A stretch of 64,000 nt of DNA, taken from positions 1,350,118,323-1,350,182,322 of the forward strand of contig NC_090444.1 of NCBI RefSeq assembly GCF_031143425.1, read 5' to 3'. The stretch comes from Pleurodeles waltl (lineage: Eukaryota > Chordata > Amphibia > Caudata > Salamandridae). Below, one piece after another: positions 1 to 10,396 of the stretch (position 1 is its first letter; each line of letters begins with the position of its first letter). A program made the position numbers and the translations under genes. A model generated the notes under the pieces. It ran no database searches and was not told the origin of the DNA. It saw nothing but the letters and a program-made list of their open reading frames with translations.

Positions 1-222
1 GATTTACTGAAAGAAACTGACATCAGCGTGCATATGCTGCTCAATTCGTCACTTCCAGAGCAGACATGCATCACAATGTACCATACCACCCACAGGCGCT
101 CAGAAGCATTGCTTTGAATTTTCCAGATCCAGTCTGGCGTCTGGGGATAGTCACACGTTTGGCAATTTGCAGTTACAAGGAGTATTCACGAGAAAGAGCA
201 TTACTGAAGGTAAATAACTTGT
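1..222 (+). repeat. DIRS-type right terminal repeat (element body upstream of window)
   Basis: This block resembles 20012-20245 in the same orientation and 14785-15010 in reverse. Shared landmarks in order are AAAGAAACTGACA.CAGCGTGC, a stretch around TCCAGATCCAGTCTGGCGTCTGGGGATA, and a terminal GAAGGTAAATAACTTG-like end. In DIRS elements with plus-strand coding, the right inverted terminal repeat has this orientation, so the coding body should lie to the left, outside the window. The end position is approximate. Confidence 0.6.
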
Positions 223-1505
223 TAATTTCCGCTAGTGGTAGCTAGGGTGGCAGGGCTCTAATGCAAGCAAGAAATATGGGCACATTGCCCACCGATGGGA
301 TAGTAAAAGACTATAGTAATGAGGGTACCATGGGCCCCTCTCACCGATGGGTCCTTGTGCCACTAGACCTGCTGTTCTATTGACTGATACATCAATGTTA
401 TTAACCTGCAAAGCGGATCACACATGTTAAAAGCAACATTATGCCAAATAGAATATTGAAAGACTTTAGTAAAAGGTTTTTGATATAACTTACATAATTT
501 AAAGTGTCTCCAACCTCTGTTGACTGCTCAAACCCCGAGAGGTCTGTGTCTTGCTTCCAAATGTTGGCATGTAAATGACCCTGGCAATATGAAACCCCAT
601 GACACAGGAGTTGAGGTCAACTTCAAGTAGGTAGGAAGGCTAGAAAGTAACTACTAGACAATCTGCTTCTTCACTGGTGCAGAGCTTTTGAAGAGCCCTT
701 CCCCAGTCTCTATTGGACTTGCTTTCAGTCACAATATTCTCTCTCTGCAAATAGCTGGTATTTAGGAGTGGCTGCACCCTCATTTGGTGTCTCAGAGGAG
801 GTCAGTTTCAGTTAGGATGCCAAGTGCACTCTAAAAATTAGACCTTTCAGCTTCTCCAATGGTGTACGGCTCTAAACGAGGTGTGATCCAGTCCATTTCC
901 AATGTAGCCTGAGTTCAGCCATAGCCTCCCCTCTACAAGTATTGGGTATTCTTTAGAAGCAGATACCTCCATTTGTATCTTACGGGGAGAGCACATGTAT
1001 GCTTGGGAGAAAGTTAAAGTGGGAAGGAAAGTATGAAACAAAGTAATGAATAAAAAGAGGCAGGTTTCCTGTGCTGATCTGTTTGTCATGCCTAGTACAA
1101 TACCCGCTGTTTGGCACTAAGAGATGGGATAAGCACGAATAGCAAATACTAAATATAATCTGCATCCAGGTGCTTGTGAACAGACTTTAGAGCACAGGCA
1201 AAGAATGGGGGGAAGTAATGAGAGAGCCTACAGAGTAGTAGATTTAAGTATACTTTAAAAAGCAATGCTTTTTATCTCTGCTGGTGGAAGGCATGCATTG
1301 CACAGAAAAGGCAACTGGCCAAGTGGTATGTTAGTTTGTTTAAATCCATGGAACTTTGTCCACAGTTTCAATGTGGGTAATTGGATGATATCCCTTTTTG
1401 GGAATGATACAGGATCCAATTATGCATGCATCCATTTTCAAACAATAGACTGAACCCTCTTGGTTAGGAGTTCAAAAAGTACCCTGTAGAGACTGTGGTT
1501 GTGAA
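223..1505. other. no gene recognised
   Basis: AT-rich sequence with only short chance reading frames. No domain, splice pattern or repeat family was recognised here. Confidence 0.5.
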
Positions 1506-2239
1506 TGGCCAAGAAATTGGATTACTATTCAGGTGGGAAGACTACCCACCTCAAAGAATAATCACAACCTTCATGAAGGTGAACCTTTAAAATCTTTAAA
1601 TTAACCTTAGCTCAACCTCCTGGTAGATACGGCACAAAGCAGTCAGGCTTAATTAAGGACATTGTCTAAAATAATTATGAAGTACCAAAACAGTAATAAA
1701 GTCAAAATGCTAAACAATAAAAATCCCAAACTAAATTAGAAAAATGGAGTAAAATGTAGTAAACAAAATGACGCCATAATGGCAAAAAAATTAATAAAGA
1801 GAACCAGAAATGTGATTTTTTTTTTATCGTTTTAGTACGAATAGCACTGAGAGCACAAAGTGCCACTGATATTCAGTGTTCATGATAGACTGGAACCTAG
1901 CTGACATTTGAGGCTAGCCACAATGGAGCACAGTTCCAGAATAACTCTTGGTTTGTCCTGTTCAAAGATTTTATCTTCTAACATAGTCCTTTAAGTCCTA
2001 GTTCACCACAGGTCTACTTTACTAAAGCCCCACAGGACCTCAGGAGAGGCACTTAGAAACTCACTGCATATCAGACAGAGGCCAACAGCATTGTGCAGGT
2101 GCCACTGGCCAGCTGGGCAGTTTCAGGAAAGGCCTCTTGTAGCTTGTTGCATCCTTGTATCCTGAACAGGAGGTCAGCCTTAGGACCCTTGGAACACACT
2201 TCTTGGACCTGGACACAGGATGGAGCTGGTCCAATTCCC

Positions 2240-2700
2240 CTCAGGTCACAAACAGCAAGTCTAGTCCTCTTCGGTTCTTCCTCCGGTTCAGCAGTGTTCT
2301 CAGGTGAGAGACTGGAGGTGCCACATTTATAGCTGGGTGGGAATGATTCCTGGACATTACCAAACCCATGGGACAAAAGTTGTCAGGGCCACCCTTATGC
2401 ACTTTGAGCATTTTGAAGATAACAGAAGTATTCGGCCACACTAAACGTGGGTCACCGTTATGACTCTTAGCCCAATTCTTTGTCCTGGGTGCAAGAGGGA
2501 GCTTCAGGGATCTCCTTGGGTCGCAAACAGCATGGCAGTTCTTCTGTTCCAAAGTGTGTGCTTGGAGGTGCCACTTTTATGCTTGCCACATATTAATGGA
2601 TAAGAATGATCCTTAGAACATCCATAACCAATGAAGTAAAGGTTCCCTGAGCTAACCTTACCCACTTAGGGCAATTTCAAGGCTGTGAAAGTCTTCCACC
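2240..2700 (-). repeat. diverged tandem duplication carrying two TATA-like boxes
   Basis: Two copies about 250-275 bp apart share CAGGTCACAAACAGCA / GGGTCGCAAACAGCA, then TGGAGGTGCCAC, then GGGAATGATTCCT / AAGAATGATCCTT, and a TTC.[GA]CCACAC end. Immediately beside the GGAGGTGCCAC motif, each copy has a TATA-like box when read on the minus strand (TATAAAT at 2325-2331, CATAAAAG near 2575). Inside an LTR this would be a duplicated core promoter region. The sequence similarity is seen; promoter function is inferred. Confidence 0.5.
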
Positions 2701-2850
2701 ACACTAATATTGGGCTCTGAGGGCTGCAGATGTTTGTCTGTGTGGATGGAGTGTACTATGGTAATCCTAGTGTCCTACGACATCTAACAATGAATCCAGT
2801 TTGAAATAACCACTTTATCCCTAATAAACCCAGAGGCACGTCTGGTAGGA

Positions 2851-3064
2851 CAAAAGTAGGATTCTTCTGCAACCATATAGTGGATAAACAAGAATTGGCT
2901 TGGTATCTTGTTTCCCATTTTTCAACGGTGTCCCAAGTGTTACATGTAAAACCCAGAAACAGAAGTGTGGTGAGAAAAAAGCAGGATTCTTCAGCAACCA
3001 GTGAGAGAATACACAAGAATTGTTTTGGAATCATGTTCACGTCCTTTTACGTGTTACATGTAGC
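2851..3064 (-). repeat. second tandem duplication in the same LTR-like block
   Basis: Two copies offset by about 125 bp share AAAAG[TC]AGGATTCTTC[TA]GCAACCA, then ACAAGAATTG, and end in GTTACATGTA. If the block is a minus-strand LTR, this lies upstream of the TATA-like boxes, where U3 enhancer repeats are common. The enhancer role is an inference. Confidence 0.5.
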
Positions 3065-3950
3065 TTAGCAGAGCTGTCAAGCAGGATTTGACAGTGTGCT
3101 GCCAATAGGAGGCCCACAGCCCCAATCTGCACATTCGACCTAAATCAGAGGAATCAGCTGAGGTCACCAGTGTATTGTTTGCTCCTGGAAGGCATTGCAC
3201 ACCTATTTCACACCTTTTTCAGATCTGTTCAAAGGCTAAGTACCCTTCTAACAGTCCAGGCAGGTTAAGGGTATCTTTTTGAAAGTTACTTTTCCTTAAT
3301 CTTTATTAAAAATCCGATCTCACAATTGAATTGAATTTTAATAACTAAAAAAAGATTTGTTTATTTCTCTAGCCAGTCCCATTCCTGAGATACAGTTTTA
3401 GGATTTTAATCTGTACTCTGGTTTTCTACATGGGACAGCTAGAGCTGCCACAGTGAAACATAGCTTTTGAGTGCTAGGAACTTTAAGGATGTATTAAGAT
3501 TCAATTTCTAAATGTCCTACTCTTAAGTACTATGCACCCTGACTTGTGGACTTAGAATGCCCACATAGGGGTGACTTATTAATATTTAAAAGGGATGTTT
3601 GGATCTGCCAAAAGGGTTTATTTTAACAGGTCGGATTGTAGTTTTTACACTGCTGCAATGGTAGGCCTGACGCTCTGTTTGCACTGCCACTGGAGTGGGT
3701 GCACAATAGATGCTCCAGTCCACTAGTGCCATTCAACTTCCAAGCCCTAGGTATATTTTGCACCATAGACTAAATATATCAATTGGGAGTATGCCAACTT
3801 TACCATGTTAAAAGGGGGTCGCATAGACACTTTGCAACTGGCCAGAAGGGGCAAAATGCACAGGGTTCTAAAGCCAAAAAAATATATAGGGTCCAACAAA
3901 AGGCAAAACATCCAGGGTGACCAAACAGAAAGGACAAATTTCACAATAAC

Positions 3951-5341
3951 CCTTTTGCCATTTTAGTAATTTCCAGTGTTTCTTTCACCTAGTCTTGCTT
4001 TGCTTAAAAAATGCAACACAAAGTTTGAAAGTTATCAGGTAAGATTTGTTTTGCGGTCTTCTGGGATTTAGAGAACAGTGAACTAACAAGAAAGAAGGCT
4101 AATATACTAAACGCGTTGAATGAAATGTAATGCTTACAATTTTAAGGGCCTTACTAAGTGTATTGTGAGACCTTTCCAGGCATTTACGTTAATAAACATT
4201 GTTTAAGAGCAGGAACCACGGGGCATAATGCAGAGAAAAAGATGTGTATGGTAGGCATAGAGAAATGGTTTTAATAACTGGCTTGGCAGCACCGTCAAAA
4301 TCTAGTGTTTTGTGGTATATAAGAATCATGCATGCAATCATGTGGTATTAATATCAACCGGAAAATATTAGTTTTACGGAAAAACGTCATTTCTAAATGT
4401 TTGTGTTACTGCACAGTTTTCTTTACTGCTTTAATTATTTACTTATTTCTGTGCCTAACCATTGACTTGCGAGCTTTTATGGACAACATTTTACCTTCAG
4501 TTTTTATTGAAATAGTTGAAGTAACCCCAAAGGTGTATTTCAGCTTGAAAATATATCCTCTATTTTTGGTTTAAAATGTTGTACTAATAATTATAATACA
4601 GGGGTCATGCTAGGACAGGCTCATTTATAGGTAATATCACACCTTTTCCATACGTTGATAAATCGTCCTGTAGATGTAAGTCTGTGAAGTGCACACACAT
4701 TTTAAGCAGAAAGTCTTCCAAGTTTAAATGTGAGACAGGAAAGAAAGCTCTCAGTAAGATAACTTGAGAACAGAACATGGAGCTTGGATAAAGACACAGA
4801 TACTGGCAACAAAGCTGCAAGTATAGTATTCACTAAAATATTATTCATATGAAACGGGAAAAGCATGCACAGGACACTTAACACCTTTCAAACACTTCAA
4901 CACTAAATTGTGTTGAGACAGTAAGGTCATTTACAATTTCCTAGCAACAAAGCACCATAAAACAAAATACATTTTTGGAGATGTAGTTATTTACTGCTTT
5001 AGATGGCATAAAAATGCAAAATGGTCTGATTCTTAGGTGGTGGAAGCTGACATTTGGTTCTCAGCCAAGCTGGCATTTCCTATTGACCGGAAAAGCCATT
5101 CTGTGGTTGTGAAAAATCCAATCTAAGTGACGCCGAATGAGAGCAAGTAGTCACCTGAAGCAGTCACAGCTACGCCTGTGCTCCTAGTGTTCACATAGAG
5201 ATGGGTCAGCTTGCCACATGGCATCTGCAGGCTGTGACTCAGTGTCTCTCTGGTGTTTATTCCTACGACCCAGACATGCTGCTGCTATTCTGTTTTTGTA
5301 GCCCCAGATACTGCCTTCTCTCACTATTGTGAACTTGACAA
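3951..5341. other. no gene recognised
   Basis: Mostly AT-rich sequence up to the gypsy insertion. The longest frames are under 85 codons and show no recognisable domain. Confidence 0.5.
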
Positions 5342-5346
5342 CTATG

Positions 5347-5530
5347 TGTTGTGTTGTAGAATTCTCGACATACGCGCGTATGTCGAGAATTCTACATTCT
5401 AGAAAGGGACGGTTGGAGTCGGGGAGAAAGACGGAGGTGGGCGAGGGATCGTTTCTGCTGCTGCGGCCGCTTTTCACAATAAATTTATATTGCTTATAAC
5501 TTTTCCACCGGAGCAACTGTCATCATTACA
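5347..5530 (+). repeat. gypsy 5' LTR
   Basis: 184 bp, TGTTGTG...CATTACA. It contains a 42-bp palindrome near its start and an AATAAA signal at 5478-5483 near its end. Against the 3' LTR it lacks one 7-bp repeat unit (TACATTC) and one G, and differs at three bases. No convincing TATA box was seen. Confidence 0.95.
5355..5396. repeat. 42-bp perfect palindrome in the 5' LTR
   Basis: Each half is 21 nt. It starts TGTAGAATTCTCGACATACG, is centred on a CGCG core at about 5375/5376, and its second half is the exact reverse complement. It contains two EcoRI-like GAATTC sites and two TCGA sites. The 3' LTR copy (10208-10249) has one base changed in the centre. Confidence 0.97.
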
Positions 5531-5548
5531 TTGGTGACGAGCGCCTAC
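5531..5548 (+). promoter_or_regulatory. putative tRNA primer binding site
   Basis: The first bases after the 5' LTR read TTGGTGACGAGCGC. A TGG within one or two bases of the LTR end is what a primer site complementary to a tRNA CCA tail should show. The tRNA species was not identified. Confidence 0.5.
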
Positions 5549-6034
5549 CTCCACCTCCAGTTTACCGTAGCACAGAAACGTGAAGAGTGGACTCGTGATC
5601 TTGACGGCGGCCGAAGAGGACGACTTCCTGCCTGATTGAAATTTGGATGGCACGAAGGAAAGGAGGGTCGACGCACATGGATTGTGAAGTGTGGAGAGGC
5701 AAGTAAGCTAAAATCTATTTTCTACAAAACAACCCCCACCACCCTTAAAGAAAATGTCGAATGACGTGGCGGCCATCTTGGGGGTAGGAAATACAAGCTG
5801 GTACAGCCATCCATTAACTTGGCAGCCATTTTGGGAGTAAAAATCGGATTTAAATTTTTAAAAGTGGACAATTTAATGTTGAAGGCCATAAAGTTTCTAC
5901 TCAAAAGGGTGACTGTTTATCAACAATGTTTGATGTTGTCTAGATTTATATTTTAAGACTTATTAGGCTGGTTTAAAAAAAATATATATACATACAACAA
6001 GGTGAAAAGTCTAATATTTACATTGTGAATTACC

Positions 6035-6520
6035 ATGGCCACCAATACCCAAGGTATAGTACCACCTCCTCCGTTCCTTACACAACCAGGCAATCCACCT
6101 ATTCCTTGGGGTGAATGGATTGACATTTTTGAGAATTATTTGGTGGCACTTGACGGCCAGGATTTGAGACCAGCAAGAAAAAAGGCAATTCTTTTGAGTA
6201 CTATAGGACAAGTAGATCAGCGCATATTTAAGTACTTACCTTAACCATTAGTAGGAGAAGGTCAACCTGAAATGGATGAATATAAGGAGGCGAGGAATTG
6301 ACTGGAAAAAAGATTTTCGAAAGAAGTCAACATTGTCATGGCAAGACATACATTTTATACTCAACCACAAAGATCAGAGGAGAGTATTGACGAATTTGTT
6401 ACAAGGTTGAGGGAGTTATCCACCAAATGTCAATTTGGTGCAATGACTGAAGAATTGATACGAGATCAATTAATCGTTGAAGGATGCTATCGATATAGCA
6501 AAAGTTGTGGAACAATCTGA
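6035..6520 (+). pseudogene. gag: gypsy gag, N-terminal capsid region (broken)
   Basis: Starts at ATG 6035 with a proline-rich N-terminus (PPPPFLTQP) followed by WGEWIDIFENYL and a KKAILLSTIG stretch, which is the pattern of a Ty3/gypsy capsid N-lobe. Gag would form the particle that packages the element RNA. The frame is stopped by TAA at 6242-6244 and TGA at 6299-6301. It resumes in the same frame from 6338 (MARHTFYTQP, then a RLRELSTKC stretch typical of the capsid C-lobe) and is lost after DQLIVEG near 6480. The next gag segment is in another frame, and the usual helix between DQLIV and the KDAIDIA region appears to be missing, so there is a deletion as well as a frameshift. Confidence 0.8.
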
Positions 6521-7931
6521 ATATTGTATGAGAGAGATGGAAAAGAAAGAGAGAGTGTCTAATGTTAGTTCTGATACAAATACGACGTGTGTTATAAAAG
6601 AAGGCAATGATATTTTGGCAAGTACAAAAGGTGGGCGTATGTTCAAGGGTGCAAATAAGAATAACGTTGTCAACAAGTCTTACAGTAAGGTGTGTACGAG
6701 ATGTGTGAGTAAGTTTCACAATGCAGATTCAAAATCATGCTTTGCCTTGGGTAAAGATTGCATGAAATGTGGTAAAAAGGGACATTTTGCACGCATGTGC
6801 AAAAATAATGGAAAATCTAGAGTAGGTATTATACATCAAGATCATATGGAGGAGGCCGAAGAAATAGATAGAGTTTTATCTATAGAGAACACTGGTCAAG
6901 AGGTGAAAAGTATACATAGACCTCCCAGACCAACAGCAAATTTTGTAGTACGTGGGAGAAAGGTACGACCAATGATTGATTCTGGTTCACTATACACAAT
7001 TGTACCCAAAAGCTTATTGGTTAAAGAATGGCCCAATGTTCGCCTTCTACCAAAGGATATCAATCCTGGTGGTTATCAGGGTGAGAAAATAGATATAATT
7101 GGTTGTATGTTGGCCAATATAAGTTTTGCTGAGAGACAAATTGAGGGTAAGGTTTATGTGGCTACTACTGGTCCACCAATTCTGGGTTGGCATCACCAGT
7201 ATGATTTACACATAAGGTTGGATCCCAGGACAGATGATAGGGTCATGTCGTTGCAAGATGATAACTTAGGTAATATTTTGGAAGAATACAAAGAAGTTTT
7301 CACCAATAAAGTAGGAACACTTAAAGGGTATACACACAAAATCATGCTAAGGAAAGATGCAGTTCCTGTGCAGCACAAATTGAGGAGAGTTCCTATTAAC
7401 GCAAGGAATGAGGTAAAGAAAATGATTGGTGACATGGTACAAGAAGGCATCATAGAACGTATTGAAACATCTAGTTGGATCAACCCAGTGGTCATCACGA
7501 GTAAGCCTGATGGGTCTTTGAGATTCTGTGTCGATCTCAGGTCACTTAACCAGAATATAGTGGTTGATAATTACCCATTGCCCAATATTAACGAATTAGT
7601 TTTGCTCCTGAGAGGGGGGAAATATTTTTCCAAGTTAGATCTTAGGAGTGCATATCACCAGGTCAAATTGCACGAAGAATCCAAAGAGTTGACAGCATTT
7701 ATTACTATGGAAGGGGTCTATCAGTTTAATAGGTTGCCATTTGGTTTGGCCTCTGCGGCAGGTGTGTTTCTGAGAGTTACGTGTAATGTATTTGAAGGGG
7801 TTGATAACGTGCTGTACTTTCAAGACGACATCTTAATTTTTGGAGAAACTTTGGAAAAACATAACCAAGTACTGAAGTGTGCATTAGAGAGAGTTATGAG
7901 AGCAGGTCTTACACTAAAAAGAGAAAAATGA
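6477..7931 (+). pseudogene. pol: gypsy gag zinc knuckles, protease and N-terminal RT
   Basis: 484 codons open. Residues 73-88 form a variant knuckle (CTRC...H......C) and residues 95-108 a canonical CX2CX4HX4C knuckle (CMKCGKKGHFARMC), which bind RNA in gag. Protease is marked by the aspartyl motif IDSGS around residues 167-171. The reverse transcriptase follows: fingers with SKPDGSLRFCVDLRSLN, the first catalytic aspartate in FSKLDLRSAYHQVK, LPFGLASA, and the catalytic pair in YFQDDILIFG (residues 447-456). The frame ends at TGA 7929-7931 just after LTLKREK; coding similarity continues in the same frame beyond it (FLVEEIEYLGY), so this is a nonsense change inside RT. The listed start is simply the first ATG after the upstream frame break. 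Gag and pol seem joined in a single frame here. Confidence 0.92.
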
Positions 7932-8316
7932 AAATTTTTAGTTGAAGAAATTGAGTATTTGGGATATACCCTCTCTGAACACGGAGTAAAACCAATGAGA
8001 AAACTGTTGGATGCCATTGAAAAAGTTCCATCCCCCCAAGATAGAGAGCAGCTGAGATCATTCATGGACTCATTGAATACTACTCCAAATTCATAAAGAA
8101 TTTTGCTGATAAAACGGAGAGTATAAGAAAACTTTTACGCAAGGGGCAAAAGTTCCAATGGGGGGATGATCAAGAGACAGCTTTTCAAAACATAAAAAAA
8201 GAAATGTGTGAAGCTAAAGTTTTGGTACCTTTCAATCCTGAAGCTAAGACTATTATAACAGTGGATGCGAGTGCAATTGGTCTAGGAGATGTACTTTCAC
8301 AGATCTTTGACAGACT
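7932..8316 (+). pseudogene. pol: gypsy RT thumb / start of RNase H, split by frame losses
   Basis: Directly after the RT stop the frame reads FLVEEIEYLGYTLSEHGVKP, the RT connection typical of gypsy pol. Near 8066 one base appears to be missing; the similarity shifts frame and continues with IEYYSKFIKNFADKT, then FQWGDDQETAFQNIK and TVDASAIGLG, whose aspartate is the first RNase H catalytic residue. Near 8310 a second single-base loss shifts the frame into the next open segment. Both are inferred from continuity of family motifs across frames. Assembly errors are a possible alternative. Confidence 0.85.
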
Positions 8317-10098
8317 GTGGCATTTGCGTCACGATCATTGACCAAATCGGAACAAAATTACTCTGTCATTGAAAAAGAGACATTGGCTGCATCGTGGGGC
8401 ATTGAGTATTTCAGAACTTACATTTGGGGACGTAAGATAATATTGCGCACTGATCATAAACCATTGTTGAGGGTACTGTTACCTGGGGGTGCCAACAAAG
8501 TGTCTCCACGCCTGGCCAGATTAGCTGCAAGGTTGCAGGAGTATCAATTTACTATTGAATTTATTCCTGGATGGCGCAATGTTCAGGCGGATTGCCTATC
8601 TCGCTTGCCATTGAATTGGCAGGAGGTAGATAAACAACGTATACAAGACTATGAGAGTGAGGGTGCTGTTGCAAGTGTTGAAGACGTGCTGGAATGCACT
8701 CAGGGTGTGGTATCGCGTGAGGAGTGGTGTGAGGAAATGGAGAAAGATGAGGTGATGAAAGACGTTATTAATTTAATTGTTAATGGAGAAAGGAGAGAGA
8801 GTACATTAAGCCCTCATGTTCGACTCTATGCAAAGATTCTGGAGGAATTGTCTATTGTCACTAAGAATATCGTGGTGAGGGGTGACAGGTTTGTTCCTCC
8901 GGTAGGTGTGAGATACAAGCTGTTTTGGTTGGCTCACGAAAGCCATTTAGGGCAGACTTTAACGAAAAAAAGACTAAAGGAAAATTTTTGGTGGCCAGGA
9001 ATTGATGGTGATGTTTGCAATTGGGTTGAGAGGTGTGTTGATTGTGTGGAGAGTGAGAAGAGATTGAAAGTGGGCAGACAAGGTCTATTGGGATCTATAT
9101 CAGATCCTGGAAGAGTGTGGCATACATTGTGCATGGATTTCATTGGACCTTTGAAGGGTGTTCCATGGGACTTAAGATATGCTTTGGTGATGATTGATGT
9201 GCATTCAAAATGGTTGACAGTCAAATTTATGAAAGAGATTACTACCAGAGCAACTATTAGGACAATGCAGGAAATATTTCATGAAGAAGGTTATCCAACA
9301 AAACTCATTACAGATAATGGAACACAGTTAGTTTCCCATGAGATGGAACAATTCCTCAAACATACCGGGATACATCATTCCCGTACTGCATTGTACAATG
9401 CACAGGCCAATGGTATGGTAGAGAGGTGCAATCGGATGGTAAAGGGTGTTATCAACATGGCTATAAGAAGCGGAAAGAATGTACGTACCATGGTGGACGA
9501 TCTTGTATGGGCGTATCGTACCACTGTGCACAGTGTTACGGGTAATATTCCTTTTGAGGGGATGAGAGGCAGGAAAGCATGTACAAAGGTTAACCCACCA
9601 TGGTTGGTTTCAGTTTTAAAGGAAGGAGATTCGATCCAAAAGAGTGCAGGGACATCACGGTCTATTTGGGAAAAGGATATTAAGAAGGGAGATTTGGTGA
9701 AGATTAGAGCGGTGAACACTGGAAATAGCTGCATGAAATTTAGAGGACCCTACTTAGTTAAAGATGTACGTGAATTTCATGTTGTTTTGGAAAATGGTGA
9801 AAGGTGGAATAAGAGGAAAGTAGCACTGTATTGCAGAAGAAATGGAAATGAAAAGAGGAAGATGGGCTCTGAGAGATGGGTTCCAGATGAGAATAGTGTT
9901 TTTTTGCTTATGAGTGATGAAGACATGTTAGATAAAGGAAGAGTGGATGTACAAGAGAGAGATTGTTTGCAAAATGAATGTCTACAAGAGACAGAGATGG
10001 AACCACTTACAGATATGAATAAAGGGAATGTTCAAACCAAAAGAGTAGGGTTAAGACGTCGTAAAACTCCAAGAAATTTACGAGATTATGTTGAGTGA
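8317..10098 (+). pseudogene. pol: gypsy RNase H and integrase, open frame
   Basis: 593 codons open to the stop at 10096-10098. The given first codon is GTG, an internal point after a frame loss, so there is no true start here. RNase H continues with SLTKSEQNYSVIEKE, TDHKPLL (residues 45-51) and ADCLSRLP. The integrase zinc-binding domain has H207, H210, C240 and C243. The catalytic triad is D274 (MDFIG), D333 (TDNGTQ) and E369 (NGMVER), the usual gypsy arrangement. A basic C-terminal tail follows. Integrase would join the DNA copy to the target, consistent with the 5-bp CTATG duplication. This part alone has no stop, but it cannot be made without the broken upstream frames. Confidence 0.95.
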
Positions 10099-10185
10099 AG
10101 TTGACTTTAAGTTATACTACTGTTGTAGTTTATCTTGTACATAGTTTTAAGTTATATGGGACCGTGCATGTCATTCATTATTTAT

Positions 10186-10197
10186 AAAGGGGGTGGA
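10186..10197 (+). promoter_or_regulatory. polypurine tract
   Basis: AAAGGGGGTGGA lies immediately before the 3' LTR (two bases away). This is the expected position and composition for the plus-strand DNA primer. Confidence 0.8.
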
Positions 10198-10199
10198 TA

Positions 10200-10391
10200 T
10201 GTTGTGTTGTAGAATTCTCGACATACGTGCGTATGTCGAGAATTCTACATTCTACATTCTAGAAAGGGACGGTTGGAGTCGGGGGAGAAAGACGGAGGTG
10301 GGTGAGGGATCGTTTCTGCTGCTGCGGCCGCTTTTCACAATAAATTTATAGTGCTTATAACTTTTCCACCGGAGCAACTGTCATCATTACA
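10200..10391 (+). repeat. gypsy 3' LTR
   Basis: 192 bp. Compared with the 5' LTR it carries one extra TACATTC unit, one extra G, and three substitutions, one of them in the palindrome centre. It is followed by the CTATG target duplication at 10392-10396. Confidence 0.95.
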
Positions 10392-10396
10392 CTATG

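Larger units (their letters stand above)
1506..3950 (-). mobile_element. solo-LTR-like block, minus strand, related to the 46.6-kb LTR
   Basis: The left part aligns by eye with 46648-47100. Both contain GAAATTGGATTA, then CAAATTAACCT-like and GCTCAACC..CTGGTAG stretches, then CAGTCAGGCTTAA or its close variant, then an A-rich tract and a GCACAAAG motif. Towards the right end, an ACTAGTGC..TT stretch followed by AAATAT-rich sequence resembles the end of the LTR at 40261-43024. This order suggests an LTR read on the minus strand, with U5/R at the left and U3 at the right. There is no reading frame with retroviral domains. Both boundaries are approximate and no target-site duplication was confirmed. 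Confidence 0.5.
5347..10391 (+). mobile_element. Ty3/gypsy LTR retrotransposon, complete in outline but disabled
   Basis: A 5045-bp element with short LTRs starting TG and ending CA, flanked by the 5-bp direct repeat CTATG (5342-5346 and 10392-10396). Internal order is leader, gag, protease, reverse transcriptase, RNase H, integrase, polypurine tract. RT-RH before integrase is the Ty3/gypsy order. The two zinc knuckles and short LTRs recall the Mag-like clade, but this was not tested. Lesions seen: two in-frame stops in gag (6242-6244, 6299-6301), a frame change with probable loss of coding sequence near 6477, a stop in RT (7929-7931), and single-base frame losses near 8066 and near 8310. The LTRs differ by only three substitutions and two short indels, so the insertion is fairly young but not intact. 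Confidence 0.95.
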
